Source of the DNA: Spirochaetota bacterium
Lineage (GTDB): Bacteria; Spirochaetota; UBA12135; COTS27
NCBI GenBank assembly: GCA_013426755.1
Contig: AP019861.1
Location: 483,067-547,066, forward strand
Reading direction: 5' to 3'
Length of the DNA: 64,000 nt
Positions 25,807 to 34,942 of this stretch are shown in pieces (position 1 is the first letter of the stretch; each line of letters begins with the position of its first letter). The translations under genes and the position numbers were made by a program. The notes under the pieces are model-generated. The model was not told where the DNA came from. It did no database searches and saw only the letters and a program-made list of their open reading frames with translations.

Positions 25807-27924
25807 TTATGTTTTTTTACTTGTATTTTTATTCTTTTCTTTCTTTGCCTGGGATTTCTTTTTTCCGGTAATAGCGGATTCAAATTTTTCTTTAAGAGCT
25901 TCTATAAACTCATCACCTTCTAACCGTTTAATCTTTCCATTATCATTAGGAACAAACTTTTTTCCTATAATCTCTTCGATTTTATCGTTATCGTTATAAA
26001 AGTAGTCCATCAGCAGCGGGATAATCTGTTGATACCAGACTGCTTCTAAATCTTTTTCTTTTATATCCTTTGAATCTTTTACAGCTTCCTTTACAGTATC
26101 TATTTCCATAAAATAAGCGTGGCCGATTCTATGATCGCGATCGATTTCTTTTGTAATACTTTTATTTAATGTGTCCAATATTTCTCTAAGATTTACTGTA
26201 AACTTAGAAACATTATCAGGATCTTTTTCATTATACTGTTCAATGTTTCCAGCCCCATCGTTACCATTTATACGTTCAGAGTCTGGTTCTAATTCATAAA
26301 AAAAGAATCTTCTACGTAAAGCTGTGTCAAGAACAGTGCTCGTTCTATCTGCCGTATTCATCGTAGCGATAATATATAAATTATCTGGGATGTTAAACCT
26401 CTCTCCAGAATAAGGAAGTGTTACTTTATAAAACTCTCCTCGTTTATCTTTTTCTATAAGTGTAAAGAGTTCTCCAAATACCCTAGCGGGGTCTCCTGCA
26501 TTTAATTCATCGATTATTAAATAATGGTTTAGTTTTTTTTCTGCTTTCTCTAGATCTTTCTTTGCTTTCTTTGTTTTCTCTAGATCTTCCTTTGCTTTCC
26601 ATGCTTTCCATGCTTTCCATGCTTTCCTTGCTTTGTTTGATATTCGTTTAAGGACGCCGTTACTTATTTCATAGGTTGAATTAGGTTTCTTTAAAGTAGG
26701 TCTAATTCCCTCAACGAACTCTTCATAAGAAAATGACTGATGAAAAGTAATAAACTCGACTCGCCCATTTTTGATGAGTTTATTAAATATATTATCATTA
26801 TCCTTTTCTTGTTTATTCATTATTCTCAGTTCTTTCTCTATAACTATCTGACGGGCAGTATAGGTTTTGCCAGTTCCAGGAGGTCCGTACAATACTAAAT
26901 TAAGGTTTGTATCTAATAAATTTATATAATTACTATATATTTTTTCATCTCTAATTGGAGGAAATTTTAAGTGTCCCACTCCAGCTATAATATAGTCATA
27001 TAAACCACGAACATCATCTATTTCAAATCTGCTATTACTTATTTTTTTTAGGACAATATTAATATATTTCTTTTTTTCTTCTAAGCTTGAACTTTGCTTG
27101 GCATTGGTTTCTTTTCTGTACTCAATATTAAGCTGCGCTAATTTGAGAATGCCATCTAATGTTACATCAGCCCCCTTAATCTCATACTCTTTGTAGAATC
27201 TTTGATTAAGTGTTTTTAGTATGTCTCCTTTCGTTCCCGTTCTTCTATTGAATAACTTTTGAAGTGGTTCGTATTTTCCAAATTTACTATTCTTATATTC
27301 TTGGAATTGAGTAATTTTATATATTCCTTTTTCTTCTTTCTCTCCATTTTTCTTTACGTTCTCTACTTCAACTTTAATATCTCCCTCTTTGTAACCATTG
27401 TTATCATCTTTATCAGCGATATATATTTTTCTAAAATTATTTTTTTTGCTAATATTCTTAAAATGCTCTTTGATTTTTTCTTCATCAAACTTATTGTTAT
27501 TACCGTCTTTCTTAGGTTTTTTGATGGTTTCCTTGGTAAGGGTAAGTTGGAAAAACTTTTCTTTAAAAGTATTCTGTTTTTGTCTGTATATAAGAATTTC
27601 GTCTAACTCAAAATAACTGCATTTGACAAAGTCTTGAAGTTTAATTTTTTTGTCTTCTTTAAGGGATACTATACTCTCAAATTGAATAGTGCCCTTTGGA
27701 TCATTATTATTACTTTCGTCATTATCTTTTTTAACTTCCGTAACCCTCCACAACTTTGAAATATTTGCTCTGTGTACAGGAAAAACATAATCACCCTCTT
27801 TAATTTCAACCTTTTTACCTTGATGATTTTTATCTAGATAAGATGTTTTTAATGATCCTGTATATGTTTTGTTTTGAAAATCGTCGTCACTGAGATTGAA
27901 TTTTCCAAGATAAAATTCTGCCAT
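25807..27924 (-). CDS. McrB-type AAA+ GTPase with an unrecognised N-terminal region
   Basis: A 705-residue motor subunit. The C-terminal AAA+ domain carries GPPGTGKT (about 346-353), Walker B IIDELN (about 469-474) and the McrB family signature MNTADR (about 521-526), followed by an ALRRRF arginine patch. These identify a GTP-dependent McrB. Residues 1 to about 330 should recognise DNA but match no domain I know (neither EVE, YTH nor McrB-N by eye). A low-complexity insert of Ala-Trp-Lys triplets and Lys/Glu helix (about 431-463) lies just before Walker B. AAGGA precedes the ATG. Stretches of poly-Lys/Asn coding make this and mcrC more AT-rich than neighbours, consistent with acquisition. Confidence 0.85.
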   Translation of the reverse strand: MAEFYLGKFNLSDDDFQNKTYTGSLKTSYLDKNHQGKKVEIKEGDYVFPVHRANISKLWRVTEVKKDNDESNNNDPKGTIQFESIVSLKEDKKIKLQDFVKCSYFELDEILIYRQKQNTFKEKFFQLTLTKETIKKPKKDGNNNKFDEEKIKEHFKNISKKNNFRKIYIADKDDNNGYKEGDIKVEVENVKKNGEKEEKGIYKITQFQEYKNSKFGKYEPLQKLFNRRTGTKGDILKTLNQRFYKEYEIKGADVTLDGILKLAQLNIEYRKETNAKQSSSLEEKKKYINIVLKKISNSRFEIDDVRGLYDYIIAGVGHLKFPPIRDEKIYSNYINLLDTNLNLVLYGPPGTGKTYTARQIVIEKELRIMNKQEKDNDNIFNKLIKNGRVEFITFHQSFSYEEFVEGIRPTLKKPNSTYEISNGVLKRISNKARKAWKAWKAWKAKEDLEKTKKAKKDLEKAEKKLNHYLIIDELNAGDPARVFGELFTLIEKDKRGEFYKVTLPYSGERFNIPDNLYIIATMNTADRTSTVLDTALRRRFFFYELEPDSERINGNDGAGNIEQYNEKDPDNVSKFTVNLREILDTLNKSITKEIDRDHRIGHAYFMEIDTVKEAVKDSKDIKEKDLEAVWYQQIIPLLMDYFYNDNDKIEEIIGKKFVPNDNGKIKRLEGDEFIEALKEKFESAITGKKKSQAKKEKNKNTSKKT

Positions 27925-27984
27925 GCTGCGGTCCTTTTTAAAAATGATAAAATGGGCGGTTCAATGTACGTCAAGCATACATAC

Positions 27985-28022
27985 ATTATACTATCACGTT
28001 AAAAAACTACGGGAATAACGTG
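27985..28022 (-). promoter_or_regulatory. mcrB promoter with an upstream inverted repeat
   Basis: On the minus strand TATAAT (27990-27985) lies 60 nt before the mcrB ATG. Just upstream, CACGTTA (28022-28016) and TAACGTG (28001-27995) form an inverted repeat with a 14-nt spacer over the -35 region. It may be an operator. A T6 run in the spacer means it might instead serve as a weak terminator for rlmB. Confidence 0.5.
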
Positions 28023-28032
28023 GGAATCTCAA

Positions 28033-29046
28033 TCACGATGCATTTCGTAGTGCATAAAGAAGAATCCCCGTTGCGACGGAAAGATTGAGAGAATTGACGG
28101 GTGCTGAGTGGTAGGCTGTGATTTTGACGTGAAGATCAGAATTGCGTTTGAGATGAGGACGGACGCCCTGTGCTTCGCTACCGATAAGTAAGACAATTTT
28201 AGCTAAATGGCTACTATGCTGTGTTAATAATTGTTGCAGGGTAAGGACGGCAGGATGTGTGCTGAGTGTACTTGCAATGATGGTGTAGCCTGCTGCTTTA
28301 AGGGTGGAGAGTGCTTGGGAGAGTTTGGGGCTGATGTGGTATGGGATGAGCAGTGAAGCGCCAGCAGAAGTCTTATGAACAGTGCTTTCTAACGGGGCGG
28401 TGTGTTTTTCTTCGAGAACGATCATATCGCAGCCAAAAAATACAGCACTGCGTGATAAGGCGCCGAGATTCCTTGGGTCTGTGATGTGATCAGCAATGAT
28501 AATAATAGACTGATAGGACGTGGCTTGATCGCTACGGTGCTGCAAGGTGGTGAGGAATTTTGCTAGATCGGGTTTGATTTGGGGACCCTTTTTGAGTTCG
28601 CCGACTAAACCTTGGTGTAGAGTTCCATGGGCTAGCGTGTCTAAGACGGTGCGTTCTTCGAAATAAAAAGGAATATTGAGAGCTTTGCATTTTTTGATAA
28701 GAAATTCTTGTTTATCACTTTGAAGTGATTTCTGAATATAGAGTTTTTTAAAGGTGTAGCCATGGTCTAGGGCGGATAAAATAGGATGATACCCCACCAG
28801 ATTGGCAGTGTCTGAACGTGACAATGCGCTACTATTTTTAGTTGTTGTAGTTACTGTTGCTATTTTTTTGTCTGAGCGAACAGATGAGAGTTCCTGGGCG
28901 GGTCGGGTTGGTTTTTTATGAGAATCTGATCGTCGGAAGTTAGCTCTACGCTTAGCTAAAGGCTTGGCTGGGGAGCGGGGGCCTTTGGTGTTATTCTTTC
29001 GATGGGGAAGTGATTTTCTGGACGATGGTTTTTTCTTGAGTGTCAA
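28033..29046 (-). CDS. rlmB: RlmB-like SPOUT 23S rRNA 2'-O-methyltransferase
   Basis: TrmH-family RNA 2'-O-methyltransferase, cytoplasmic. The N-terminal 85 residues are a basic, Ser/Lys/Arg-rich low-complexity extension. The substrate-binding domain starts near LVGYHPILSAL. The SPOUT knot motifs are DHITDPRNLGALSRSA, LIGSEAQGV and NSLNLSVATGILLY. The family is about 245 residues and this protein is 337 because of the tail. The start lies inside the end of cysS (56-nt overlap), a different reading frame being used, so translation is probably coupled. A later start is possible since the extension is not conserved. Confidence 0.88.
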   Translation of the reverse strand: MTLKKKPSSRKSLPHRKNNTKGPRSPAKPLAKRRANFRRSDSHKKPTRPAQELSSVRSDKKIATVTTTTKNSSALSRSDTANLVGYHPILSALDHGYTFKKLYIQKSLQSDKQEFLIKKCKALNIPFYFEERTVLDTLAHGTLHQGLVGELKKGPQIKPDLAKFLTTLQHRSDQATSYQSIIIIADHITDPRNLGALSRSAVFFGCDMIVLEEKHTAPLESTVHKTSAGASLLIPYHISPKLSQALSTLKAAGYTIIASTLSTHPAVLTLQQLLTQHSSHLAKIVLLIGSEAQGVRPHLKRNSDLHVKITAYHSAPVNSLNLSVATGILLYALRNAS

Positions 29047-30529
29047 TGAGCTGATATCCTAAGGAGAGTAATTTTTTACGAACAAAATCGGCTTTAGAGA
29101 AAGCTTTTTGTCTGCGGAGTGTGTTACGTTCGGTGACGAGGTCTTCTATGTCTTTGGGGATGTTGGAGTGATTTAGGGGGTTTTGAACGGTTTCAGAGCT
29201 CAATTGTTTGAGATTGAGACCGAATATGAAGTCTGCTTTGCGATAAAAATTTAAAGCAGCGGTTACAATCGCCTGCGGAAGGACGGGTTGAGTGGGTGGT
29301 GTAAAATGTGGCGGGTCTGTGATATTGAATGTTTTCGTGAGAATGTGGGTTAGATCGAAGAGATCGCCTAGTGCTCCTGAGGTATTGAGATCGTCTTCTA
29401 AATGGGTGATGAATGCTCGATATTTCTCTTCAATGGTGGAGAGTAATGAGTGGTGGTCTTCATGTGGGGAAGTGGATTTGCCAGAATGATTGGAAGTAGC
29501 CGATCGAAGCTGTGTTTTAAGCTGTGCTTCAAGGTATTTATAAGTACGGGCGAGACGTGAGAGTGCTTTGTAGGAGGCTTCAATGTTTGCAAATGTAAAA
29601 TTATAAGTATGACGATAATGTGTGGAGAGTAACATGTAGCGAATGGCTAGGGGATGGGCGTTATTTTTTAGGAGATCGCGTAATGTGTAGATATTGTTTA
29701 GGGATTTGCTCATTTTCTGGCCTTCGATCATTAGATGGGCGGCGTGAAGCCAATAATTGACGAAGGGTTTTCCTGTGGCGCAGACGGATTGTGCGATTTC
29801 GTTTTCGTGATGCGGAAATTTGTTATCAATGCCGCCGGTATGAATATCAAAATGCGTGCCGAGATACTTTTGACTCATAGCCGAGCATTCAATGTGCCAT
29901 CCTGGGCGTCCTTTTCCAATAGTTGTTTCATAAAAAACGTTACCGTCTTCGGTAGGTTTATGCATTTTCCAGAGAGCGAAATCGCTTATGGTGTCGCGAC
30001 TGTATTCGTCGGCTTCGATGCGATTGCTTGCTCCTGCGAGTTGATGCTCGACATCGATTCCTGAGAGTTTGCCATAATCTCTAAAAGAGGCAAGTTTGAA
30101 ATAAATAGACCCTGAATCTTCATAAGCGTGTCCTTTTTTAAGCAGTGTCTCAATCATTGTAACAATCTCAGGAATATGTTCGCTAGCACGAGGATAAGTG
30201 GTTGCTGGGAGGAAGTTGAGTGTTTTTAGATCGGTTAAAAATTCTTGTTCGTAATGTTTTGTGTAGGCACTGAGCGGAAGCTGCGCTTTCTTTGCGCCGG
30301 CAATAGTTTTATTGTCAATGTCCGTAATATTCATGACAAGTGTTACTTGATAATCGAATGCTTTATAAAAGCGATGAAGTAGATCGGAGAATAGAAATGA
30401 GCGATAATTCCCAATATGCGGTGTATTATAGACTGTGGGGCCGCAACTGTAAATTTTAACCTTCTGCTGAGCAATCGGCTTAAAACGTTCTTTTTGTCTT
30501 GTCAGTGAGTTATAGAGCATTAAGTTCAT
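28991..30529 (-). CDS. cysS: Cysteinyl-tRNA synthetase
   Basis: Class I aminoacyl-tRNA synthetase charging tRNA-Cys. The HIGH-type motif appears in CGPTVYNTPHIGNYR (about residues 29-43), and the zinc-binding and substrate motifs (HIECSAMS, GGIDNKFPHHENE) and KMSKSLNN are present. Length is 512 against about 460, with low-complexity residues around 345-365 in the C-terminal region. No Shine-Dalgarno sequence is seen before the ATG. It overlaps the downstream rlmB by 56 nt, and no T-box is visible upstream. Confidence 0.94.
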   Translation of the reverse strand: MNLMLYNSLTRQKERFKPIAQQKVKIYSCGPTVYNTPHIGNYRSFLFSDLLHRFYKAFDYQVTLVMNITDIDNKTIAGAKKAQLPLSAYTKHYEQEFLTDLKTLNFLPATTYPRASEHIPEIVTMIETLLKKGHAYEDSGSIYFKLASFRDYGKLSGIDVEHQLAGASNRIEADEYSRDTISDFALWKMHKPTEDGNVFYETTIGKGRPGWHIECSAMSQKYLGTHFDIHTGGIDNKFPHHENEIAQSVCATGKPFVNYWLHAAHLMIEGQKMSKSLNNIYTLRDLLKNNAHPLAIRYMLLSTHYRHTYNFTFANIEASYKALSRLARTYKYLEAQLKTQLRSATSNHSGKSTSPHEDHHSLLSTIEEKYRAFITHLEDDLNTSGALGDLFDLTHILTKTFNITDPPHFTPPTQPVLPQAIVTAALNFYRKADFIFGLNLKQLSSETVQNPLNHSNIPKDIEDLVTERNTLRRQKAFSKADFVRKKLLSLGYQLIDTQEKTIVQKITSPSKE

Positions 30530-30990
30530 GGTTGTTGTGTTAAAGGTGTGTCAATAAGATAAACAAGATGTGAAGTTTGAATGATGGGAGATTAGACAAT
30601 GTGATAAACGAGATGTGAAGTTCAATAATTAAATGACATGATGTTAAGTGTTAAGTCATGATATAAAGCGAAAATTATACATAATAGAAATAGTCTGCTA
30701 GAAGTGAAATGTTTTTGAAGCGAAATGGTTTTTGGGAGATGATTTTAGAAGTATTTTTCTGTGTGATTTTATGGTGTTAATTGTATCATTAAGTGGTGAA
30801 ACGGTGCTTGGGATATTCTTTGGGGGGGTGTATTACTGGCGGTGAAGTGGGCAGTATGATTTCTTAGCTTTAAATATTGCTTTATTGCTTGAATGTGAGA
30901 TGCATAGGTCTGTGGTTATCATGATGTAGAATATTTCTTTAGAAGTATAATTGTACTGCGGGGAGTTGTTTTTATACTGCTCTTTTGGTA
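30530..30990. other. Intergenic region, no supported gene
   Basis: Lies between cysS and the 3' end of the PPTase gene. It holds direct repeats of a GATAAACA/AGATGTGAAGTTTGAA type near 30555-30630. No RNA gene, riboswitch or clear terminator is recognised. Confidence 0.4.
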
Positions 30991-33330
30991 TTACTCTTTT
31001 TGTATTACAATGGTTATGATGAAGGGTGGTTTGAAAGACGGTTCTGTGGGGAGTTGTTTTATTGCGGTTTCGTGGTGATTGGGTGTCGTTTTTGTGGTTG
31101 TGGTAGGATTTGTTGTTATTATTGGGAGTGAGGATATAGTATTCTTTGGGAGTGAGAATATAGTATTCTCTGAGAGTGAGGATATAGTATTCTCTGAGAG
31201 TGAAGATATAGTATTCTCTGAGAGTGAGGACATAGTATTCTTTGAGAGTGGGAATGTGGCATCTTCGGAGAGTGGGGATGTAGAGTCTTCTAATGGTGGA
31301 GATTCTGATAAGAGGTGTGATAATTCTGTGAAGGGATGTGTGAGTGAGAAGTGAAGTAGAGTAAATTTTTTGGCAATGCTCTGTTGGGATTGTTTCATGG
31401 CTTTAAATAAAGGTTTATCACAGGTTTTGGCATAGGCTTCTTTGGTTGTCCAGAGCAGTAAAAAAGCCTCAATCAAGGGAATCAGCCGTGAAGGTAAATG
31501 TGGAGCTAATGTGGGTGAATATGGGTTTAGAGGTATTTTGGGGGTGAAAAATTTGAAAATGCGTGCTATTAGAGGAGTAGATTTTAAGGGGGTAGAAATC
31601 TGCAGATTATACGCTAGGGTTCTAAGATTCTTAGCTTCGCTAGGTGGAAAGAAGCGATTAGCAAGTTGTAATAGACGGGTTATAATAGGATGTGAGAGAT
31701 TAGAAGAGTGATGTACTGCTGGAGGTAGCGATGAAGAAGTGTACTTGGGTACTGAGGCGGCTAGTGGAGACTTTGATGACAACTTCGGTGATTTGTGATT
31801 TGTAAGCGTCTTAGCTAGAGACGTATTTTTTAGCGATGTATTTGATAACGTGCTTTTTAGAGATGTCTTAGACGTGCTTTTTTGAGACGTGTTAGACGTG
31901 CTTTTTAAAGATGTGTTTTGGGGAGCTTTGATATTGGATGGGTGGATATTGAAGAGCCGTGTCATCGCTTCAATGTCAATACCCAGTTCTTTATCGAGCG
32001 TGTAGGCAATAAGTAGAATACCTGATGTGTGAGAAATAGAAAATTTGAGCGAAGAATTCTTAAAATGTGGTTTATTCCGGTTAGATTCGGCTAGGGTGTA
32101 AAATTTTTGTCTGTTATAGGGAGAATGAATTGAGGAGGGATGATTGGATTGATTGGTGGATTGATTAGTGGGTTGCTTGGTAGGGTGCGGATTTGATTTT
32201 TGTAGAGAATAGGGCGATTTAAGCGAGTTTTTGTACGGGTCTGGGTTTTTATTCCAGTTTTCTATCCTGTTTTCTGTTCTACTCTCTATTCTATTATCTG
32301 TCCAGTTTTCTGTCCAGTTATCTGTCCGATTTTCTGCTCGATTTTCTGTTCTATTGTGCTCTCTAGCTTCTAATTCAATGTTCTTCTGCTGATTATTCTC
32401 ACTATTGTTTTTGCTTGGGGTTGTGAAGTATGGTTGGTCTGAAAGGTTTTGGTGTGGTTTTGAAAAACTTTGGTGTGGTTTTAAGGAGTTTGGGTGTGGT
32501 TTGTTTGGGTATAGTTTGTTTGGGTGTGATTTTTTAGCGTGCTCTGGAAGATAGTAATGATTGGCAATTGCCGTAGCAATAAATCTAGCACGGCTTAATG
32601 GATTTCGCGTGTAAATTGCCGAGTCTTGCAAGGGTATAACCAATGGCATAACATCTTTTGAGTCGGTCGTTATAAATGTTCCTTTTATGAATGTTCCTTG
32701 TGATGTTGATAAATTGTTAGAGGTCTGCTTGGAGTAATTACTTGGAATATTAAAACATTGTAAAAGTAATAATTCTTGTTGCTGGGACGGTTTTATTACT
32801 GGTGAAACATCGTGGTGATTTGAAAGACTTGTTGGGAAACGACAATCTTTGTTATAACAGTCTTTATTATGTGAGTGAGTAGTTGTTAAATGTGATGGGA
32901 AAGAAGACCGTTTGTTAAAATCTCTAGAAATATCTAGATTTCTAGTTTCTGCTAGCTCATAACAGTCTTTGTTATGTGGGGGAGTAGTTGCTAAATGCGA
33001 TGGGAAAGAAGACCGTTTGTTAAAATCTCTAGAAATATCTAGATTTTTAGTTTCTGCTAGCTCATAACAGTCTTTGTTATGTGAGGGAGTAGTTGCTAAA
33101 TGCGATGGGAAAGCAGACCGTTTGTTAAAATCTCTAGAAATATCTAGATTTTTAGTTTCTGCTAGCTCATAACAGTCTTTGTTATGTGAGGGAGTAGTTG
33201 CTAAATGCGATGGGAAAGAAGCCCGTTTGTTAAAATCTCTAGAAATATCTAGATTTCTAGTTTCTGCTAGCGAGTAGTTTTCTGCGGACTGCACAATCCA
33301 AACATGAATAGCTCCTGCACATAATTTCAT
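30991..33330 (-). CDS. 4'-phosphopantetheinyl transferase inflated by repeats
   Basis: A 779-residue protein in which pieces of an Sfp/Gsp-type PPTase are spread among low-complexity insertions. The family N-terminus is CAGAIHVWIV. The segment RARFIATAIANHYYL lies at about 230-250, KPHFKNSSLKFSISHTSG before residue 440, GIDIE at about 449-453 (metal-binding Asp and Glu) and WTTKEAYAK near 624-632. These are the diagnostic motifs and are in correct order. Usual length is about 230. Inserts include four 35-residue repeats (19-158), N-R-T-E and N-W-T-D repeats (about 330-360), Ser/Thr/Lys repeats (460-500) and S-E-N-T-I-S-S-L repeats near the C-terminus. AAGGA precedes the ATG. It would activate acyl-carrier proteins if functional. 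No carrier-protein gene is nearby. Confidence 0.75.
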   Translation of the reverse strand: MKLCAGAIHVWIVQSAENYSLAETRNLDISRDFNKRASFPSHLATTPSHNKDCYELAETKNLDISRDFNKRSAFPSHLATTPSHNKDCYELAETKNLDISRDFNKRSSFPSHLATTPPHNKDCYELAETRNLDISRDFNKRSSFPSHLTTTHSHNKDCYNKDCRFPTSLSNHHDVSPVIKPSQQQELLLLQCFNIPSNYSKQTSNNLSTSQGTFIKGTFITTDSKDVMPLVIPLQDSAIYTRNPLSRARFIATAIANHYYLPEHAKKSHPNKLYPNKPHPNSLKPHQSFSKPHQNLSDQPYFTTPSKNNSENNQQKNIELEAREHNRTENRAENRTDNWTENWTDNRIESRTENRIENWNKNPDPYKNSLKSPYSLQKSNPHPTKQPTNQSTNQSNHPSSIHSPYNRQKFYTLAESNRNKPHFKNSSLKFSISHTSGILLIAYTLDKELGIDIEAMTRLFNIHPSNIKAPQNTSLKSTSNTSQKSTSKTSLKSTLSNTSLKNTSLAKTLTNHKSPKLSSKSPLAASVPKYTSSSLPPAVHHSSNLSHPIITRLLQLANRFFPPSEAKNLRTLAYNLQISTPLKSTPLIARIFKFFTPKIPLNPYSPTLAPHLPSRLIPLIEAFLLLWTTKEAYAKTCDKPLFKAMKQSQQSIAKKFTLLHFSLTHPFTELSHLLSESPPLEDSTSPLSEDATFPLSKNTMSSLSENTISSLSENTISSLSENTIFSLPKNTISSLPIITTNPTTTTKTTPNHHETAIKQLPTEPSFKPPFIITIVIQKE
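32857..33276 (-). repeat. Four in-frame 105-bp repeats in the PPTase gene
   Basis: The unit encodes 35 residues (Y-S/E-LAET to HNKDC) and is repeated four times with few differences. Each DNA unit contains two palindromes: CATAAC/GTTATG around a 7-nt loop, and CTAGATATTTCTAG. The period is exactly 35 codons, so the frame is preserved. Confidence 0.9.
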
Positions 33331-33375
33331 GAAATATCCTTGATTTTCTAAGACGTGCCTAAAATTTGATAATTT

Positions 33376-33455
33376 AACAATGACTCAACCTAACAATGAC
33401 TCAACCTAACAATGACTCAACCTAACAATGACTCAACCTAACAATGACTCAACTC
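33376..33455. repeat. Five copies of a 16-bp tandem repeat
   Basis: AACAATGACTCAACCT recurs at 33376, 33392, 33408, 33424 and 33440, the last slightly altered. The sequence resembles part of the 118-bp unit that follows (AACGATGACTCAACTC), so it probably arose from it by slippage. Confidence 0.9.
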
Positions 33456-34220
33456 AAATCTGACAATTTCAAAATTAAAATCTAATCATTCCTGAGGATT
33501 CAACGGTAGCTCAATTAAGATTCAATAATTTCAAAATTTGATAATATCTAATGATTTAACGATGACTCAACTCAAATCTGACAATTTCAAAATCAAAATC
33601 TAATTATTCCTGACAATTCAACAGTAGCTCAATTAAGACTCAATAATTTCAAAATTTGATAATATCTAATGATTTAACGATGACTCAACGCAAATCTGAC
33701 AATTTCAAAATCAAAATCTAATCATTCCTGAGGACTCAACGGTAGCTCAATTAAGACTCAATAATTTCAAAATTTGATAATATCTAATGATTTAACGATG
33801 ATTCAACCCAAATCTGACAATTTCAAAATCAAAATCTAACTCTTTCTGACGATTTAACGGTAGCTCAATTAAGATTCAATAATTTCAAAATTTGATAATA
33901 TCTAATGATTTAACGATGATTCAACTCAAATCTGACAATTTCAAAATCAAAATCTAATCATTTCTGACGATTTAACGGTAGCGCAATTAAAACTCAATAA
34001 TTTCAAAATTTGATAATATCTAATGATTTAACGATAACTTAACTCAAATCTGACAATTTCAAAATCAAAATCTAACCCTTTCTGACGATTTAACGGTAGC
34101 TCAATTAAGACTCAATAATTTCAAAATTTGATAATATCTAATGATTTAACGATGATTCAACTCAAATCTGACAATTTCAAAATCAAAATTTAATCATTCC
34201 TGAGGATTCAACGGTAGCTA
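33440..34220. repeat. 118-bp tandem array, about 6.5 copies, non-coding
   Basis: The marker GATAATATCTAATGA occurs at 33540, 33658, 33776, 33894, 34012 and 34130, a constant spacing of 118 bp. Copies differ by scattered substitutions but not by length. Since 118 is not divisible by three, the array cannot be a protein repeat. Each unit appears to consist of two diverged halves of about 57 and 61 bp, both containing ATTTCAAAAT and ATCTAAT. The array lies upstream of the PPTase gene and downstream of no gene on the plus strand. Function unknown. Confidence 0.92.
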
Positions 34221-34670
34221 GCCTTCAATAAACCGCAAGGCGTCCATTCAAACCATAACCCGTACCGCCATAAATTAACAATATTGATGAAAAAATAAAC
34301 GTCTAGAAGGATATAAAGGTTCCCAGTTATAAAAAATTTAATGTCCAGATTCATGAAATTTACATATTCATGCCCATTACTAGACATTTAATGCCTAGTA
34401 AGATATGTGGAAAAACTGAAAATCTTATTAAAATTCAATTTATTGCTACTATGAAAACATTGAAAAATAAGAAAACAACCTTAAATTTTAAAAATGCTGT
34501 AATTTCTTTAAAAAAATCTCTGCTAAATGACTAATCTATGTTTTAATATATATAAATTAACTGACAAACAAACTAACGAACTAACAAACAAATAAATTAT
34601 AACCCCTAGGGTAACAAATTAATAACTCTCAGAGGAGATGCGATTGATACCAAAGCCCAATAATATTTAA
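34221..34670. other. Intergenic DNA after the 118-bp array, no gene seen
   Basis: AT-rich, no coding frame. There is one DnaA-box-like TTTTCCACA on the minus strand near 34408, not clustered. TAATGTC/GACATTTA and TACTAGAC/CTAGTA elements near 34340-34405 could form weak hairpins. Nothing else is recognised. Confidence 0.35.
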
Positions 34671-34835
34671 TTTAACCTGAGATTGAATATGTAATCAAGT
34701 TAACCTGAAGTTAAATATATAATCAATTTAACTTGAGGTTGAATGTATAATCAATTTAACTTAAGGTTGAGTATATAATCAATTTAACTTGAAGTTGAAT
34801 ATATAATCAATTTAACTTGAGGTTGAATATATAAT
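34671..34835. repeat. 28-bp tandem array, about 5.5 copies
   Basis: The unit GTTGAATATATAATCAATTT followed by AACTTGAG is repeated with substitutions. The period is 28 bp, so it is also unlikely to be coding. It is distinct in sequence from the 118-bp array 450 bp away. Confidence 0.85.
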
Positions 34836-34942
34836 ATTGTAATGTGTCTGATAGTGTAGTGTATCAATTAATGTTCAAAGAGGCTATTTTTTCTAGTGAG
34901 TTATCTAGTGCGTTAATGAGTGCTATGAATGGTTGATCATTG

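Noticed and set aside
26590..26635. Phase variation of mcrB by its 9-bp repeat
   Set aside because: The unit is a multiple of three, so changes keep the frame and cannot switch the gene off.
34405..34415. DnaA box as evidence for a replication origin
   Set aside because: A single imperfect box without neighbours or dnaA/dnaN genes.
34615..34680. CTGAGA followed by ACCC on the minus strand, as in a TPP riboswitch
   Set aside because: The second conserved half (ACCTGATCTGGATAA-type) is missing and it faces away from the thi genes.
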